From assembly GCA_903822005.1 (NCBI GenBank), contig CAIJNL010000006.1:1-64000 (forward strand): DNA of 64,000 nt, in the 5' to 3' direction. Under the pieces are notes generated by a model. The model ran no database searches. It was not told the DNA's origin and saw only the letters and a list, made by a program, of their open reading frames with translations. Positions 54,401 through 63,282 of the stretch are shown here, in pieces. The translations under genes were made by a program, and so were the position numbers. This stretch comes from an uncultured Nitrospiraceae bacterium. GTDB taxonomy: Bacteria > Nitrospirota > Thermodesulfovibrionia > Thermodesulfovibrionales > Dissulfurispiraceae. The first letter of the stretch is position 1; every line of letters starts with the position of its first letter.

Positions 54401-57247
54401 CTATGATCTCAACAGCGATTCGAAGGCCCCTGGAGAAAGAGGCCTGCTGTACAGAAAGCCCTGCATCTTGTCACAGCGGCATTTTTTCAGAAATACCATC
54501 TGCTCGCTGGTCTCGACACCTTCGGCAATAGTATCAAGCTTCAGGCTTTTGGCCATGGCTATTACGGCCGTTACAATAGAGGCATCTTCTTCACCCTTTG
54601 CCAGGTCCCGCATAAAGCTCCTGTCGATCTTGATAGTCTGTATTGGCAGCCGCTTGAGATAATGAAGCGACGAATAACCCAAGCCGAAATCATCGATTGC
54701 GAACTGCACGCCCAGCCCTGTAAGCTTTGTAAGCTTCGGCACTATGGCATCAAGGTTCTGGAGCGCTACGCTCTCTGTAATCTCCAGCTTGAGCCGGTTC
54801 GATTCGAACGAGGTCTTTTTCAGTACCCTTTCGATCATATCGGTAAAGTCGGTCTCTTTCAGCTGGATGGCTGACACATTTACGGCCAGATGCAGCGACG
54901 CGTAACCTTTGTCGTGCCATTTCCGGGCCTGCACGCACGACGTCGTCAGCACCCATTCTCCAATTGGGACTATCAACCCGGTCTTCTCGGCTATGGGTAT
55001 GAAATTTTCGGGAAGAATGATTCCCAGCTCGGGATGGTTCCATCTCAGGAGAGCCTCAACGCCGGATATCCTCCTCGTAACCATATCAAACTGCGGCTGA
55101 TACTGGATGAACAGTTCGTTCTTGTCTAACGCCATCCGCAGGTCATTTTCCATCCTCATCTGTTCAGCGTTGCCGGCATCCATAAAGGGCGCATATAACC
55201 TGAACGTATTTCCGCCATGAGCCTTGGCGCTGTACATAGCGGTGTCGGCCTTTCTGATCAGAGTTTCCGAGTCGAGACCGTCATCAGGATATATGCTTAT
55301 CCCGACGCTCGTAGTAAGATGCATACTATGACCAGCAAGGTTCCATTTCTGATTGACCGCCGAGAGAATCTTCCGTGCGACTTTGATAGCGTCCTCCTCG
55401 TGATTAATCGAACTGAGGAGTATGGTAAACTCGTCGCCCCCAAGCCTGGCTACACTGTCGCTGTCCCTGAGACAGCCCCGAAGAACACCAGCTGCGCTCT
55501 GAAGCAGCATATCTCCCACATTATGGCCAAAGGCGTCGTTGATTCCCTTAAAACGGTCCAGATCGAGAAACATCAGCGCAACCATCGTCTTTTCCCTATC
55601 GGCCTTTGCGATGGCCATGTCCACGCGGTCGCTGAACAGTACCCGGTTCGGAAGGTTCGTAAGCGGATCATGCAGGGCCTCATGTCGCATCGCTTCTTCC
55701 ATCATCTTCAGTTCGGTTATCTCATAAAGCGATCCGGTAACCGCAACTTCGCCGTTATACTCTCCCATAGTGCACTGGGCATCTATATCGAGGATTACCC
55801 CGTCCTTGCGTCTGCCCCTGAATGTAAAATGCGGACTTTTGTTTCCGTTAAGCATAACCCTGTCGATGCTGTCAGCGACCGCCTTGCGGTCAGACTCATT
55901 GACAAGCTCACTGAAATACAGCGATTCCGAAATTTCATCCTGCATATACCCGAATATCTCGGCCAGCTTTCTGTTTGCATAAAGAAGCCGGCCGTTCCTG
56001 GTTATAAATATACCTACAAGGGCATTCTCTACAAGATTACGAAACCCTGAATCTCCATTTCCGCCGACAGTGCCGACCGGAGTCTTGTCTTTTGCGAAAG
56101 AATTTTTCGCGGCCTCAATCCCTGGATTATCTGTTTCGCCGGCCACTGGCGTTTCAGACAGCAGATTCGGCGCAACCCCGTTCTTTTCCAGCTTTTGATA
56201 AATATCCCGTGGCGCGGCGACGATAAAACCGGGAGAGTCTTTGTGAGCCCCGCCGACCAGTGAACAGTTTATTGTCACCGAAATTTTCTGCCCCTCCCTT
56301 GTCAGGCAATGGATATGCGAGTTTCCGGTATGGAAGACACCATGCCTCATCTTTGCCGCTATGCTCAACAAGGGTTCCGACTCCACAATGATTCGTCCTA
56401 TTTCCATGCCTTCAAGCTCCGTATCTCCATATCCGAGCATACCTGTCATGCTGCCGCTTGCGTGTAATATCAGTCCGTCATTGTTTGCTATCAGATACGG
56501 CGTATCAGCATGCCGAAGAATATCTTCAGACAGCTGCTCCAGAGAGAGACCGGGCAGAGATGCTGTCCCGCGTTCCGACGTAACCGCACGCAGGGAAGCC
56601 AGCCAAACAAATATTACCATCAGTGCGGAAGTGGTAAGATAATCAGCGGTAAATCCTGGAAGTATCAGATCTGATGCGGTAACAAATCCGACAACAGGAA
56701 CGACTCCAGCCACAGCCAGAAATACGGGTATACTTCCGGATCTTTTAGATTGTCCCTTTGTAATCTTAAGAAACAGCATCGCCGATGCGACACAATAAAT
56801 GGAAAAATATATTATGAAGGCCCAGCGCCACATATCATTGAACTCGTTGCCTGATATCCATCCAAGCAAATCGGTCTTTACGCTGGGGGGAAGAAGCCTT
56901 GTTTCCAGTCCCCTGTAGAGAAAAGCTGCTACAGGCAGGTAAATTATCGATTTAATGATCCAGCCGGTACGATTCTGTTGACTTGAAATGCGCATGGAAA
57001 AATGAAGCAGCAGTGCGGGGAAAAGAGCCCATCCTGCAGACAGCCCCGTCAAAAGTTGCTGATCATGATTTGTAACTGATGGAAGTAACGGATATAGATA
57101 GATAAGAGACAGAAAGAAAAGATTGAGACATAATAGAGAATACACCCCCCCTGATTCGTGCCTCCGGCTGGATATCAATGCAATCAAGCCAAGACATAAA
57201 TAGGCTAAGGCCGGCAAAGCGGATAATATAACCACCTGATTAATCAA
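54401..57247 (-). CDS. 7TM-PAS-PAS-GGDEF-EAL cyclic-di-GMP protein
   Basis: This 948-residue protein has an N-terminal membrane domain with about seven helices (1-215), two PAS domains (about 235-345 and 405-520) and a GGDEF domain with LGGDEF at about 603. An EAL domain with GVEALLRWNHP at about 732 and DDFGLGYSSLHYL follows. Both catalytic motifs are intact, so it could make or degrade cyclic-di-GMP, or have one half act as a sensor. It is monocistronic. Confidence 0.93.
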   Translation of the reverse strand: MINQVVILSALPALAYLCLGLIALISSRRHESGGVYSLLCLNLFFLSLIYLYPLLPSVTNHDQQLLTGLSAGWALFPALLLHFSMRISSQQNRTGWIIKSIIYLPVAAFLYRGLETRLLPPSVKTDLLGWISGNEFNDMWRWAFIIYFSIYCVASAMLFLKITKGQSKRSGSIPVFLAVAGVVPVVGFVTASDLILPGFTADYLTTSALMVIFVWLASLRAVTSERGTASLPGLSLEQLSEDILRHADTPYLIANNDGLILHASGSMTGMLGYGDTELEGMEIGRIIVESEPLLSIAAKMRHGVFHTGNSHIHCLTREGQKISVTINCSLVGGAHKDSPGFIVAAPRDIYQKLEKNGVAPNLLSETPVAGETDNPGIEAAKNSFAKDKTPVGTVGGNGDSGFRNLVENALVGIFITRNGRLLYANRKLAEIFGYMQDEISESLYFSELVNESDRKAVADSIDRVMLNGNKSPHFTFRGRRKDGVILDIDAQCTMGEYNGEVAVTGSLYEITELKMMEEAMRHEALHDPLTNLPNRVLFSDRVDMAIAKADREKTMVALMFLDLDRFKGINDAFGHNVGDMLLQSAAGVLRGCLRDSDSVARLGGDEFTILLSSINHEEDAIKVARKILSAVNQKWNLAGHSMHLTTSVGISIYPDDGLDSETLIRKADTAMYSAKAHGGNTFRLYAPFMDAGNAEQMRMENDLRMALDKNELFIQYQPQFDMVTRRISGVEALLRWNHPELGIILPENFIPIAEKTGLIVPIGEWVLTTSCVQARKWHDKGYASLHLAVNVSAIQLKETDFTDMIERVLKKTSFESNRLKLEITESVALQNLDAIVPKLTKLTGLGVQFAIDDFGLGYSSLHYLKRLPIQTIKIDRSFMRDLAKGEEDASIVTAVIAMAKSLKLDTIAEGVETSEQMVFLKKCRCDKMQGFLYSRPLSPGAFESLLRS

Positions 57248-57381
57248 CAGTTTTTTATGGCCGTATTGTAACCCTCCTCCACCTGAACTAATGTTAACTT
57301 ATTGTTCTTTAATAGTTCAAGGAGCTTCCCTATAAACTAAATCAGCAACATACCTTGCGGACAATTTCGGATTATTGCTTG

Positions 57382-58185
57382 TCAGGACCGCATAAAGCCG
57401 CCCCTGCGGACCGTCCATAAATCGTCCGACAGGTTGCGATCGGCAAGATAATCATAGGGTATGGTGAAATATCCCTTAATTCCCCAATTCGCGCCCCAGG
57501 AATTGCGCACCAGAAACCGTCTTGCGGAATCATCGTAACCCACAGCAAGCACTGCATGGCCGCCCAACTGCCGCTCTCCTTGCCCGGGCATGGGAACAAT
57601 CCCGGTCTTGGCGACCTGTTGAGATTCAAAGCTTTCATAGACTGAAAAACCGAAGACAAAAGGAAAGTGTGACGCGAGGCAGGCTTTCATCTCATCAAAA
57701 GTAAGAATGCGGTGATAGGAAGTTATTTTGTGCTGCAGTGCCTGCCTGTAACATGCTGCGTCGGGCTTGACGGCAAACTTTGAGACCCTGTATGGCCATC
57801 TCTTCTCAGAACAGACCCCTTGTTTGGCGAGCGTTTTAATACCGTCCCTGATCATGGCACCCGAGTCAGATTTGGTCGTATGCTCAAGGGCGCGCTCGTT
57901 GTAATAAATAAAAAGCCTGCTGAAGTCCTCAAATTGGACATTGTCCTTACGCTCCAGATATTCAAGGGCCCCGGCTAAGGCGTTGGCAGTGCAACTGCCG
58001 AGTTCACCCTGGTCTTCAACGGGCGAACACAGTGGCCTCAGATCAACAGATTCGGGCAGGACTGCCGGTACTCGCGATACTGCGCTAAAGAGAAAGTCGC
58101 GCTGATCAGGCAGGTCCGGCAGCCATCCATAAGCGCGCCTGATCAATTTCTTCCGTTTAGACAAAATTTCTTTTCGTGCTGGCAT
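57382..58185 (-). CDS. papain-like (C1A) cysteine protease without signal peptide
   Basis: This 267-residue protein has the C1A active site: Gln59 in VEDQGELGSC, nucleophile Cys65, His210 in GGHAVLAVGYDD and Asn228 in VRNSWGANWG. A basic N-terminus (about 1-30) has no hydrophobic segment, so the protein seems cytoplasmic or exported by another route. Bacterial C1A proteases are scattered and of unknown role here. The start follows AAAGGAGGACAGTA. It is monocistronic, between the GGDEF-EAL gene and a divergent exported protein gene. Confidence 0.9.
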   Translation of the reverse strand: MPARKEILSKRKKLIRRAYGWLPDLPDQRDFLFSAVSRVPAVLPESVDLRPLCSPVEDQGELGSCTANALAGALEYLERKDNVQFEDFSRLFIYYNERALEHTTKSDSGAMIRDGIKTLAKQGVCSEKRWPYRVSKFAVKPDAACYRQALQHKITSYHRILTFDEMKACLASHFPFVFGFSVYESFESQQVAKTGIVPMPGQGERQLGGHAVLAVGYDDSARRFLVRNSWGANWGIKGYFTIPYDYLADRNLSDDLWTVRRGGFMRS

Positions 58186-58410
58186 TACTGTCCTCCTTTA
58201 TTAGATACCTGTTAAAAGGATAAAGTCTCGTATGCCTCGCGGGCAGTGACGATAAGATCAATTTGGAAAGATATGTGTTTAGATGGCCTTGGTTGCAATA
58301 TTATTACACTTTAAATTATACTTTAAGCCATCTTAAGTTGCAATGCTTTTTTTATTGCTGCCAACCAACCAGGGTTCAGGATAGGGTTGCATAGCCGACT
58401 GGAGGATTAT

Positions 58411-58902
58411 ATGCATATTATTTTTGGCCTGTTTCTGATATTATCGATACCCTTTATCCCTGACTATGCACATACTGACGGGAATGGTCTGCGAGTCTAT
58501 ACAAATGAAGATTTAAAAAAAGAGCGCCCAGCCCAAAAACAGGGAAGGATTGATGATCAACCCGATTTGAAAGCCTCACGGGCGATCAAGAAGAGAGATC
58601 CACAAAAGAGCTCAGCAGATTCGGGAAAGGATAAGTGGTGCAAAAATGGCACTCACCTGCGGAACCGCGTTGATGGGGCAAAAGACAGCCTGAAGACGGC
58701 CGAGAAAAAGCAGGCGGATGCCGCAGCAAGAGCGGAGCAAAGAAAGAAAGGCAGGCAAAAAGCAACTGCAGTGTCAGATGCCCCTGTCAGAAAAGCAAAA
58801 GGCAACCTCGCACGGGCCGAAAAACAGCTCTCTGACCTGGAACAGGATGCCCACCGCAAAGGCATACCTCCCGGATGGCTCAGGTGCCAGTTCAGCTATT
58901 GA
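58411..58902 (+). CDS. small exported Lys-rich coiled-coil protein
   Basis: This 163-residue protein starts at 58411, set by GGAGGATTAT. A signal peptide (1-20) is followed by GLRVYTNEDLKKERP, a short motif seen at the start of DUF4124-like envelope proteins. A long Lys/Ala/Glu-rich stretch with coiled-coil character then runs to a C-terminal GWLRCQFSY. The function is unknown. Confidence 0.65.
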   Translation: MHIIFGLFLILSIPFIPDYAHTDGNGLRVYTNEDLKKERPAQKQGRIDDQPDLKASRAIKKRDPQKSSADSGKDKWCKNGTHLRNRVDGAKDSLKTAEKKQADAAARAEQRKKGRQKATAVSDAPVRKAKGNLARAEKQLSDLEQDAHRKGIPPGWLRCQFSY

Positions 58903-59084
58903 ATGCTAACAGGAAGATCGCTATCAGCATGCACAGCATCTGACTTGACCTGTTCTGGCTCGAGAAATAAATGGTGGTCCCAACTGGAGTTGAGCCTGAT
59001 ATAATGCTCTATAAATATTCGATTATATGTCGCTTTTTTTTATTCTTTCAGCTTCCGAGGAAAATCGATAGATAATTCAACTTC

Positions 59085-59113
59085 TTGACAATTGTAAAGT
59101 TCAACTTTATAAT
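59085..59113 (+). promoter_or_regulatory. consensus sigma70 promoter for the DUF4143 ATPase gene
   Basis: TTGACA (59085-59090) and TATAAT (59108-59113) match the consensus exactly with a 17-base spacer. The expected transcription start falls at or next to the ATG at 59120, so the mRNA would be leaderless. Confidence 0.8.
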
Positions 59114-59118
59114 TGTCA
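59086..59118. promoter_or_regulatory. 33-bp palindrome covering the DUF4143 gene promoter
   Basis: TGACAATTGTAAAGTT (59086-59101) and AACTTTATAATTGTCA (59103-59118) are inverted copies with one mismatch and a single central base. The dyad spans the -35, spacer and -10 elements, so a protein bound here would block transcription. Confidence 0.85.
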
Positions 59119-59119
59119 T

Positions 59120-60301
59120 ATGTACCTGAAACGCCTCTTAACAACTACACTATCACAAGCGAAGGACCTGTTTCCTGCAGTCCTGGTTACGGGCCCGCGA
59201 CAGGCAGGAAAGACGACCTTTCTGCTACACGAGTCCGGCAAAGAGATTGCTTATGTGAGCTTTGATGATCCTATTGAGCGCCAGTTCGGGAAAAGTGACC
59301 CGAATGGGTTCCTAGACCGCTTCGCAGATCGTACTGTAATCCTTGATGAAGTGCAGTATCTTCCTGAGATTCTGCCATACCTGAAGATGCGTATCGACCG
59401 AAACCGAAAAAAAAATGGTCGATGGCTGCTTACGGGTTCCCAACAGTTCCAGCTCATGAAAAATATTTCGGAATCTCTTGCTGGTCGCGTTGCACTGCTC
59501 GAACTTTTGCCTTTTAGCACTATCGAGCATAAATATACCCAACTGGATGCTCTGATTTGGAACGGCTGCTATCCCGAACCGGCCCTCAATGCAAAAATCC
59601 GCGAGTTGTGGGTGCGCTCTTATATTCAGACATATATTGAGCGCGATATCCGCCAGCTCCAGAACATCAAGGACATTCATACCTTCGGCCTGTTTCTGGG
59701 ACTTGCGGCAGCGCGCCATAGTCAGATATTGAATGCAGCCACGCTGGCAAGGGATGTAGGCGTATCTCAGCCGACAATCAAGTCATGGACCGCTGTTATG
59801 GAAGCATCATACTTGTGCAGACTGCTTCCCCCATACTTCAAGAATTACGGGAAGCGTCTTGTCAAAACGCCCAAACTCTATTTCCTTGATACAGCCATTG
59901 TCTGCGAACTGACGCGGCAGCCAAACGGTTCTGCTGCCCTTGCAGGTGCAATGGGCGGCGCACTTTTTGAAGGCCTGATAGTGAGCGAGGCAGTTAAGGT
60001 CTTCACCATGCTCGGGAAAAGTCCGGACATATTCTTCTGGCGTTCACACGATGGACTCGAAGTCGATTTGATTATTCAGGTTCAGGGAAAGCTTGTTCCT
60101 GTTGAGATTAAACTCACAGCTACACCGACCGAAGGCCACGCAGGGCCTCTCCAAAGGTTCAAGGCACTTGCCGGCAGGGATGCCGCTGATACCGGGCTTG
60201 TCGTTTGTCGCGTTAAAGAAGAAAAAAAGCTTCCTTTCGGGAATATTGCCTTGCCATGGGAACATTTCGCTGATTGGCTCTTCAGGCTATTGAAGGGCTG
60301 A
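59120..60301 (+). CDS. AAA-type ATPase with DUF4143 domain
   Basis: This 393-residue protein has the Walker A motif GPRQAGKTT at 25-33 and the Walker B motif in VILDEVQYLPEILPYL. A C-terminal DUF4143 domain contains AATLARDVGVSQPTIKSW, a helix-turn-helix-like segment, and a nuclease-like FLDTAI and LEVDLIIQVQGKLVPVEIKL (PD-(D/E)xK-like) stretch. Members are widespread and often in variable genome regions; their role is not settled. The gene has its own consensus promoter inside a palindrome and probably no leader, which suggests autoregulation (inference). Confidence 0.9.
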   Translation: MYLKRLLTTTLSQAKDLFPAVLVTGPRQAGKTTFLLHESGKEIAYVSFDDPIERQFGKSDPNGFLDRFADRTVILDEVQYLPEILPYLKMRIDRNRKKNGRWLLTGSQQFQLMKNISESLAGRVALLELLPFSTIEHKYTQLDALIWNGCYPEPALNAKIRELWVRSYIQTYIERDIRQLQNIKDIHTFGLFLGLAAARHSQILNAATLARDVGVSQPTIKSWTAVMEASYLCRLLPPYFKNYGKRLVKTPKLYFLDTAIVCELTRQPNGSAALAGAMGGALFEGLIVSEAVKVFTMLGKSPDIFFWRSHDGLEVDLIIQVQGKLVPVEIKLTATPTEGHAGPLQRFKALAGRDAADTGLVVCRVKEEKKLPFGNIALPWEHFADWLFRLLKG

Positions 60302-60316
60302 TTGGTGATGACCAGC

Positions 60317-60433
60317 TTACTTCCCCAGCCCGATTATATGATGCTCAAAAACATACCCGAAATCCTCGGCAATACTCTTGAACTTGTTCCTTATCGTACC
60401 AAAGTCAAAGCTTAGGTCAGCGCCATGCTCATT
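60317..60433 (-). pseudogene. in-frame protein-like remnant following the glnD stop codon
   Basis: Directly after the glnD TGA the same frame stays open for 38 codons to a TAA at 60317-60319. It encodes NEHGADLSFDFGTIRNKF and then SIAEDFGYVFEHH and so on. The sequence looks like the C-terminal end of a real protein and not like chance, yet it has no start codon. It may be the remains of a decayed gene or a readthrough extension of GlnD. I do not recognise the family. Confidence 0.45.
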
Positions 60434-63013
60434 TCAATTGCCCACTTCAGTCCCAGCAGCTTCCCTGACCGGCGCTATCTCTTCAGAATATAGCTGCGCA
60501 AGCAGGCCAAAGATGGTATCTGATGAGAGCTTTCCGCCATCCTGCTGGAGATAAAAGACATCCTGCGCGATATTTTCTTCGGTATTTATTATGGCCGATA
60601 CGATATCAACATTATGCGAATATAACCGGCTGGTAATGGCATAGAGCAGCCCTATCCTGTCGGGCAAAAAGACTTCGAGAATAGTAGAATTCTCGGAAGT
60701 TTCGTTGTCGATGTCAATGCTGCTCTCAAAACGTCTATAGGGATGCGCCTGACTGTTACCCGCAGACATACGCTTTCCAATAACCGCTGACGGCATTCCT
60801 TCGGGTTCTTTTAACAGCGCCCGCCCGAAAAAGTTCTTTATTTCTTCTTCAGAGCCCTCCCACCAGAGGTCCTGCCAATTGGATATTGTAATCCTGTCTA
60901 CTACAATTCCGGATCTGCCTGTGTAGAGACGCGCGTTAAGGATATTAAGCCCCTTTGCGCCAAGCACTCCCACGACCCTCGCAAAGAGACCCATCATGTC
61001 CTGAGTAGCGATGGTCATATCGCTCGTGCCGTCGCTTTTGTCTTTGACAGACATAACCAGCTTCTCTTTCGCAATCATTTTCACCATCGCGTAATCTTCT
61101 CGTATTGCTTCTATCGAATTGGATATCAGATAACGTTCAGGCATATCTTTCACATATTCTCTCAGGCTTGCATCCCCGATCTCGGCCTGCTGATACTCCA
61201 CACCCCTTAACCTGTCACGCGTTCTCCTGAAGAGATTCAGGAACAGGAAGGCCTTCCATTCTGTCCAGAATCCTGGGTTCACTGCCTTCATGTCCGCGTA
61301 TGTCATCAGATACAGTGCATTGAGATTATTCTCATTCTCCACTACCTCGGAAACCTGGGCAATGGTCTCAGGGGCCTCTATATCTCTTCTCAAAATAAGC
61401 TTTGCCAGAAGAATATGGTGCTTTACAAGCATGGCTATCTGTCTGCGGTCTTCCCGCTCCATGCCGAAGCGAAGCGCAATCTCGCGAATCATTCTGAATC
61501 CGGCCTCTTCGTGCACTGCGCCTCCGCCCTTCCCGATGTCGTGCAGAAGCACTGCAAAATAGAGGACTTCAGGCTTTACCTTTCCCTTTATCTCGGCAAG
61601 AACATCGGCTCCAGGCGACTCGCCTTTCTTGAGTATTTCGATACTCCTGACCGCAAACAAACTGTGTTCATCAACTGTATACCGGTGATACAGCTCATGA
61701 ATGACCAGATGCCTGAGCCTGCCGAATTCCGGGATCATCCTGTCGAGGACACCAATATCATGCATTTCGCGCAGCGTTTCATACACTCTTTTACTGCGGA
61801 GAATATCATAAAATGCCTTAATCATGGGCCGTGACGGTGATGCTTTCAAACTGATCACATGCAGGTTATTCCTGAGCAGTTCTTTAAGCTGAAGGCTGAA
61901 TCTCCTGCCGGTTGAGGCAAAAACACTGAAGGCCTCGACCATCTTGTCGGGGTCTGAAAAAATGGCCCGGTCCTTGACCACAATTTCATGATTGTAGAGA
62001 TAAAAATCATTAGTCACCTTTTTAAGCCCGACCAGTATGCCCAGGCCCAGAGTCTTTCGTCCGACAATATCCGTAACCTTGTTCAGCAAGGCAGTTATGT
62101 CCCGCGCCCTTTTATAATAAATCCTCATCATGACCTCTGAGGAATAAAACCGCTTGGTGTCCCTGAAACCGAGCAGCTTCGATACGGCCTCCTGAAATTC
62201 AAAAGACATTACATCCGTCTTCCTGCCGGCAACGCAATGAAGGGCCAGTCTCATCCTGAGGATAAACTCGCAGGCCAGACTAAAATCCCTGCTTTCTTCT
62301 TTCGTAAATATTTTCCCGTGATCACTGTCGCCGGGGAACATCACCTTCAGCAGCCATGACAGACAATGAGAATCACGCAACCCTCCCGGTCCTTCTTTTA
62401 GATTGGGTTCAAGCATATATATAGAATCGCCATACTGTTTGTGACGCTCGGACATGTTGCGCAATATATCGCCCACAAACTGCTTCTTGCCCTTGAATAA
62501 AACCCCGGGATAAATGTCCGTAATATACTCCCTGAAAACGGCCTCATCCCCTGCGATGAATCGGCTCTCCATAAGTGATGTGCGCGTCTTTTGATCTTTG
62601 TTTGCCTCATCAGCGCATTCGGAATATGTCCGCACACTGTAGCTTATATCGAGACCAAGGTCCCATAGACCATAAAGCACCTTCTGGGCCATCTCCAGAT
62701 TCTCTTTTTTCTTGTTCCGAACCAGAATCATTATGTCGACATCAGAGAAAGGTGCGAGAACATGCCTGCCGTACCCGCCAACACCTAAAAGTGCAAGTTC
62801 GTACTGTCCGGACTGCTTTTCTGTGTTTGCCTTATGAGCAATGTCATGCTGCGGCAGGACAAGTTTTTGTCCGCTCGTTGCCGAATAAAAAGATTCGCGC
62901 AGCAGAGAGTCCATCCATTCCACAAGGCTGTCGGCTATAAAAGTGCCCTTTTTACACTCTTTTAGCAACTTCTCGCTGGTTTCGCAGAGGCTTGCCGCTA
63001 TCTTATTCAACAT
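60434..63013 (-). CDS. glnD: bifunctional uridylyltransferase/uridylyl-removing enzyme
   Basis: This 859-residue enzyme controls nitrogen metabolism by adding UMP to, or removing it from, PII proteins. The N-terminal nucleotidyltransferase motif is GVGGYGRHVLAPFSDVDIMI (about 80-100). The HD hydrolase has VLLHDIGKGGG near residue 490, and two ACT domains (glutamine sensing) fill the last 200 residues. A longer start at 63148 exists but lacks a ribosome site. The start at 63013 is chosen because AGGAAAAAGGAC precedes it and the sequence fits the family N-terminus. No glnB or glnK is adjacent. Confidence 0.93.
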   Translation of the reverse strand: MLNKIAASLCETSEKLLKECKKGTFIADSLVEWMDSLLRESFYSATSGQKLVLPQHDIAHKANTEKQSGQYELALLGVGGYGRHVLAPFSDVDIMILVRNKKKENLEMAQKVLYGLWDLGLDISYSVRTYSECADEANKDQKTRTSLMESRFIAGDEAVFREYITDIYPGVLFKGKKQFVGDILRNMSERHKQYGDSIYMLEPNLKEGPGGLRDSHCLSWLLKVMFPGDSDHGKIFTKEESRDFSLACEFILRMRLALHCVAGRKTDVMSFEFQEAVSKLLGFRDTKRFYSSEVMMRIYYKRARDITALLNKVTDIVGRKTLGLGILVGLKKVTNDFYLYNHEIVVKDRAIFSDPDKMVEAFSVFASTGRRFSLQLKELLRNNLHVISLKASPSRPMIKAFYDILRSKRVYETLREMHDIGVLDRMIPEFGRLRHLVIHELYHRYTVDEHSLFAVRSIEILKKGESPGADVLAEIKGKVKPEVLYFAVLLHDIGKGGGAVHEEAGFRMIREIALRFGMEREDRRQIAMLVKHHILLAKLILRRDIEAPETIAQVSEVVENENNLNALYLMTYADMKAVNPGFWTEWKAFLFLNLFRRTRDRLRGVEYQQAEIGDASLREYVKDMPERYLISNSIEAIREDYAMVKMIAKEKLVMSVKDKSDGTSDMTIATQDMMGLFARVVGVLGAKGLNILNARLYTGRSGIVVDRITISNWQDLWWEGSEEEIKNFFGRALLKEPEGMPSAVIGKRMSAGNSQAHPYRRFESSIDIDNETSENSTILEVFLPDRIGLLYAITSRLYSHNVDIVSAIINTEENIAQDVFYLQQDGGKLSSDTIFGLLAQLYSEEIAPVREAAGTEVGN

Positions 63014-63282
63014 GGTCTTCTTATGTCCTTTTTCCTGTAATAATAGTATTTTACATTGTCTGAAGTCCTGTTGTTTAGCTTTTTTTGCGGCACTGACTTC
63101 CCGATTGCAGTGTGCAGAAAAAGTGTCAGAATAATGACGCATACTCATTCAGGACAGCGTCGAAGAATCTCTTGCCTTGGGCTTCTGAGACCGGAGTATT
63201 GAACTTGCTATTAGATGTCCATATTATGATAGGCTACAATGTACATTAAGAAACGCCTGAAATTACGCCAATGGGAGATATT
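63014..63282. other. divergent intergenic region between glnD and the SBP gene
   Basis: No gene is seen here; the longer glnD start at 63148 remains possible. A GGGAGAT ribosome site precedes the SBP gene. Confidence 0.5.

Noticed and set aside
53640-54662. Plus-strand 340-codon frame opposite the response regulator and GGDEF-EAL genes
   Set aside because: It is antisense to two certain genes, with no ribosome site or recognisable domain.
55217-56050. Plus-strand 277-codon frame inside the GGDEF-EAL gene
   Set aside because: It lies wholly opposite the GGDEF and PAS coding sequence, which has intact motifs.
58972-58998. TGGTGGTCCCAACTGGAGTTGAGCC looks like the 3' end of a tRNA gene read from the other strand
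   Set aside because: The T stem does not pair (only two base pairs form) and no matching intact tRNA is in the window, so I do not call it a tRNA remnant.
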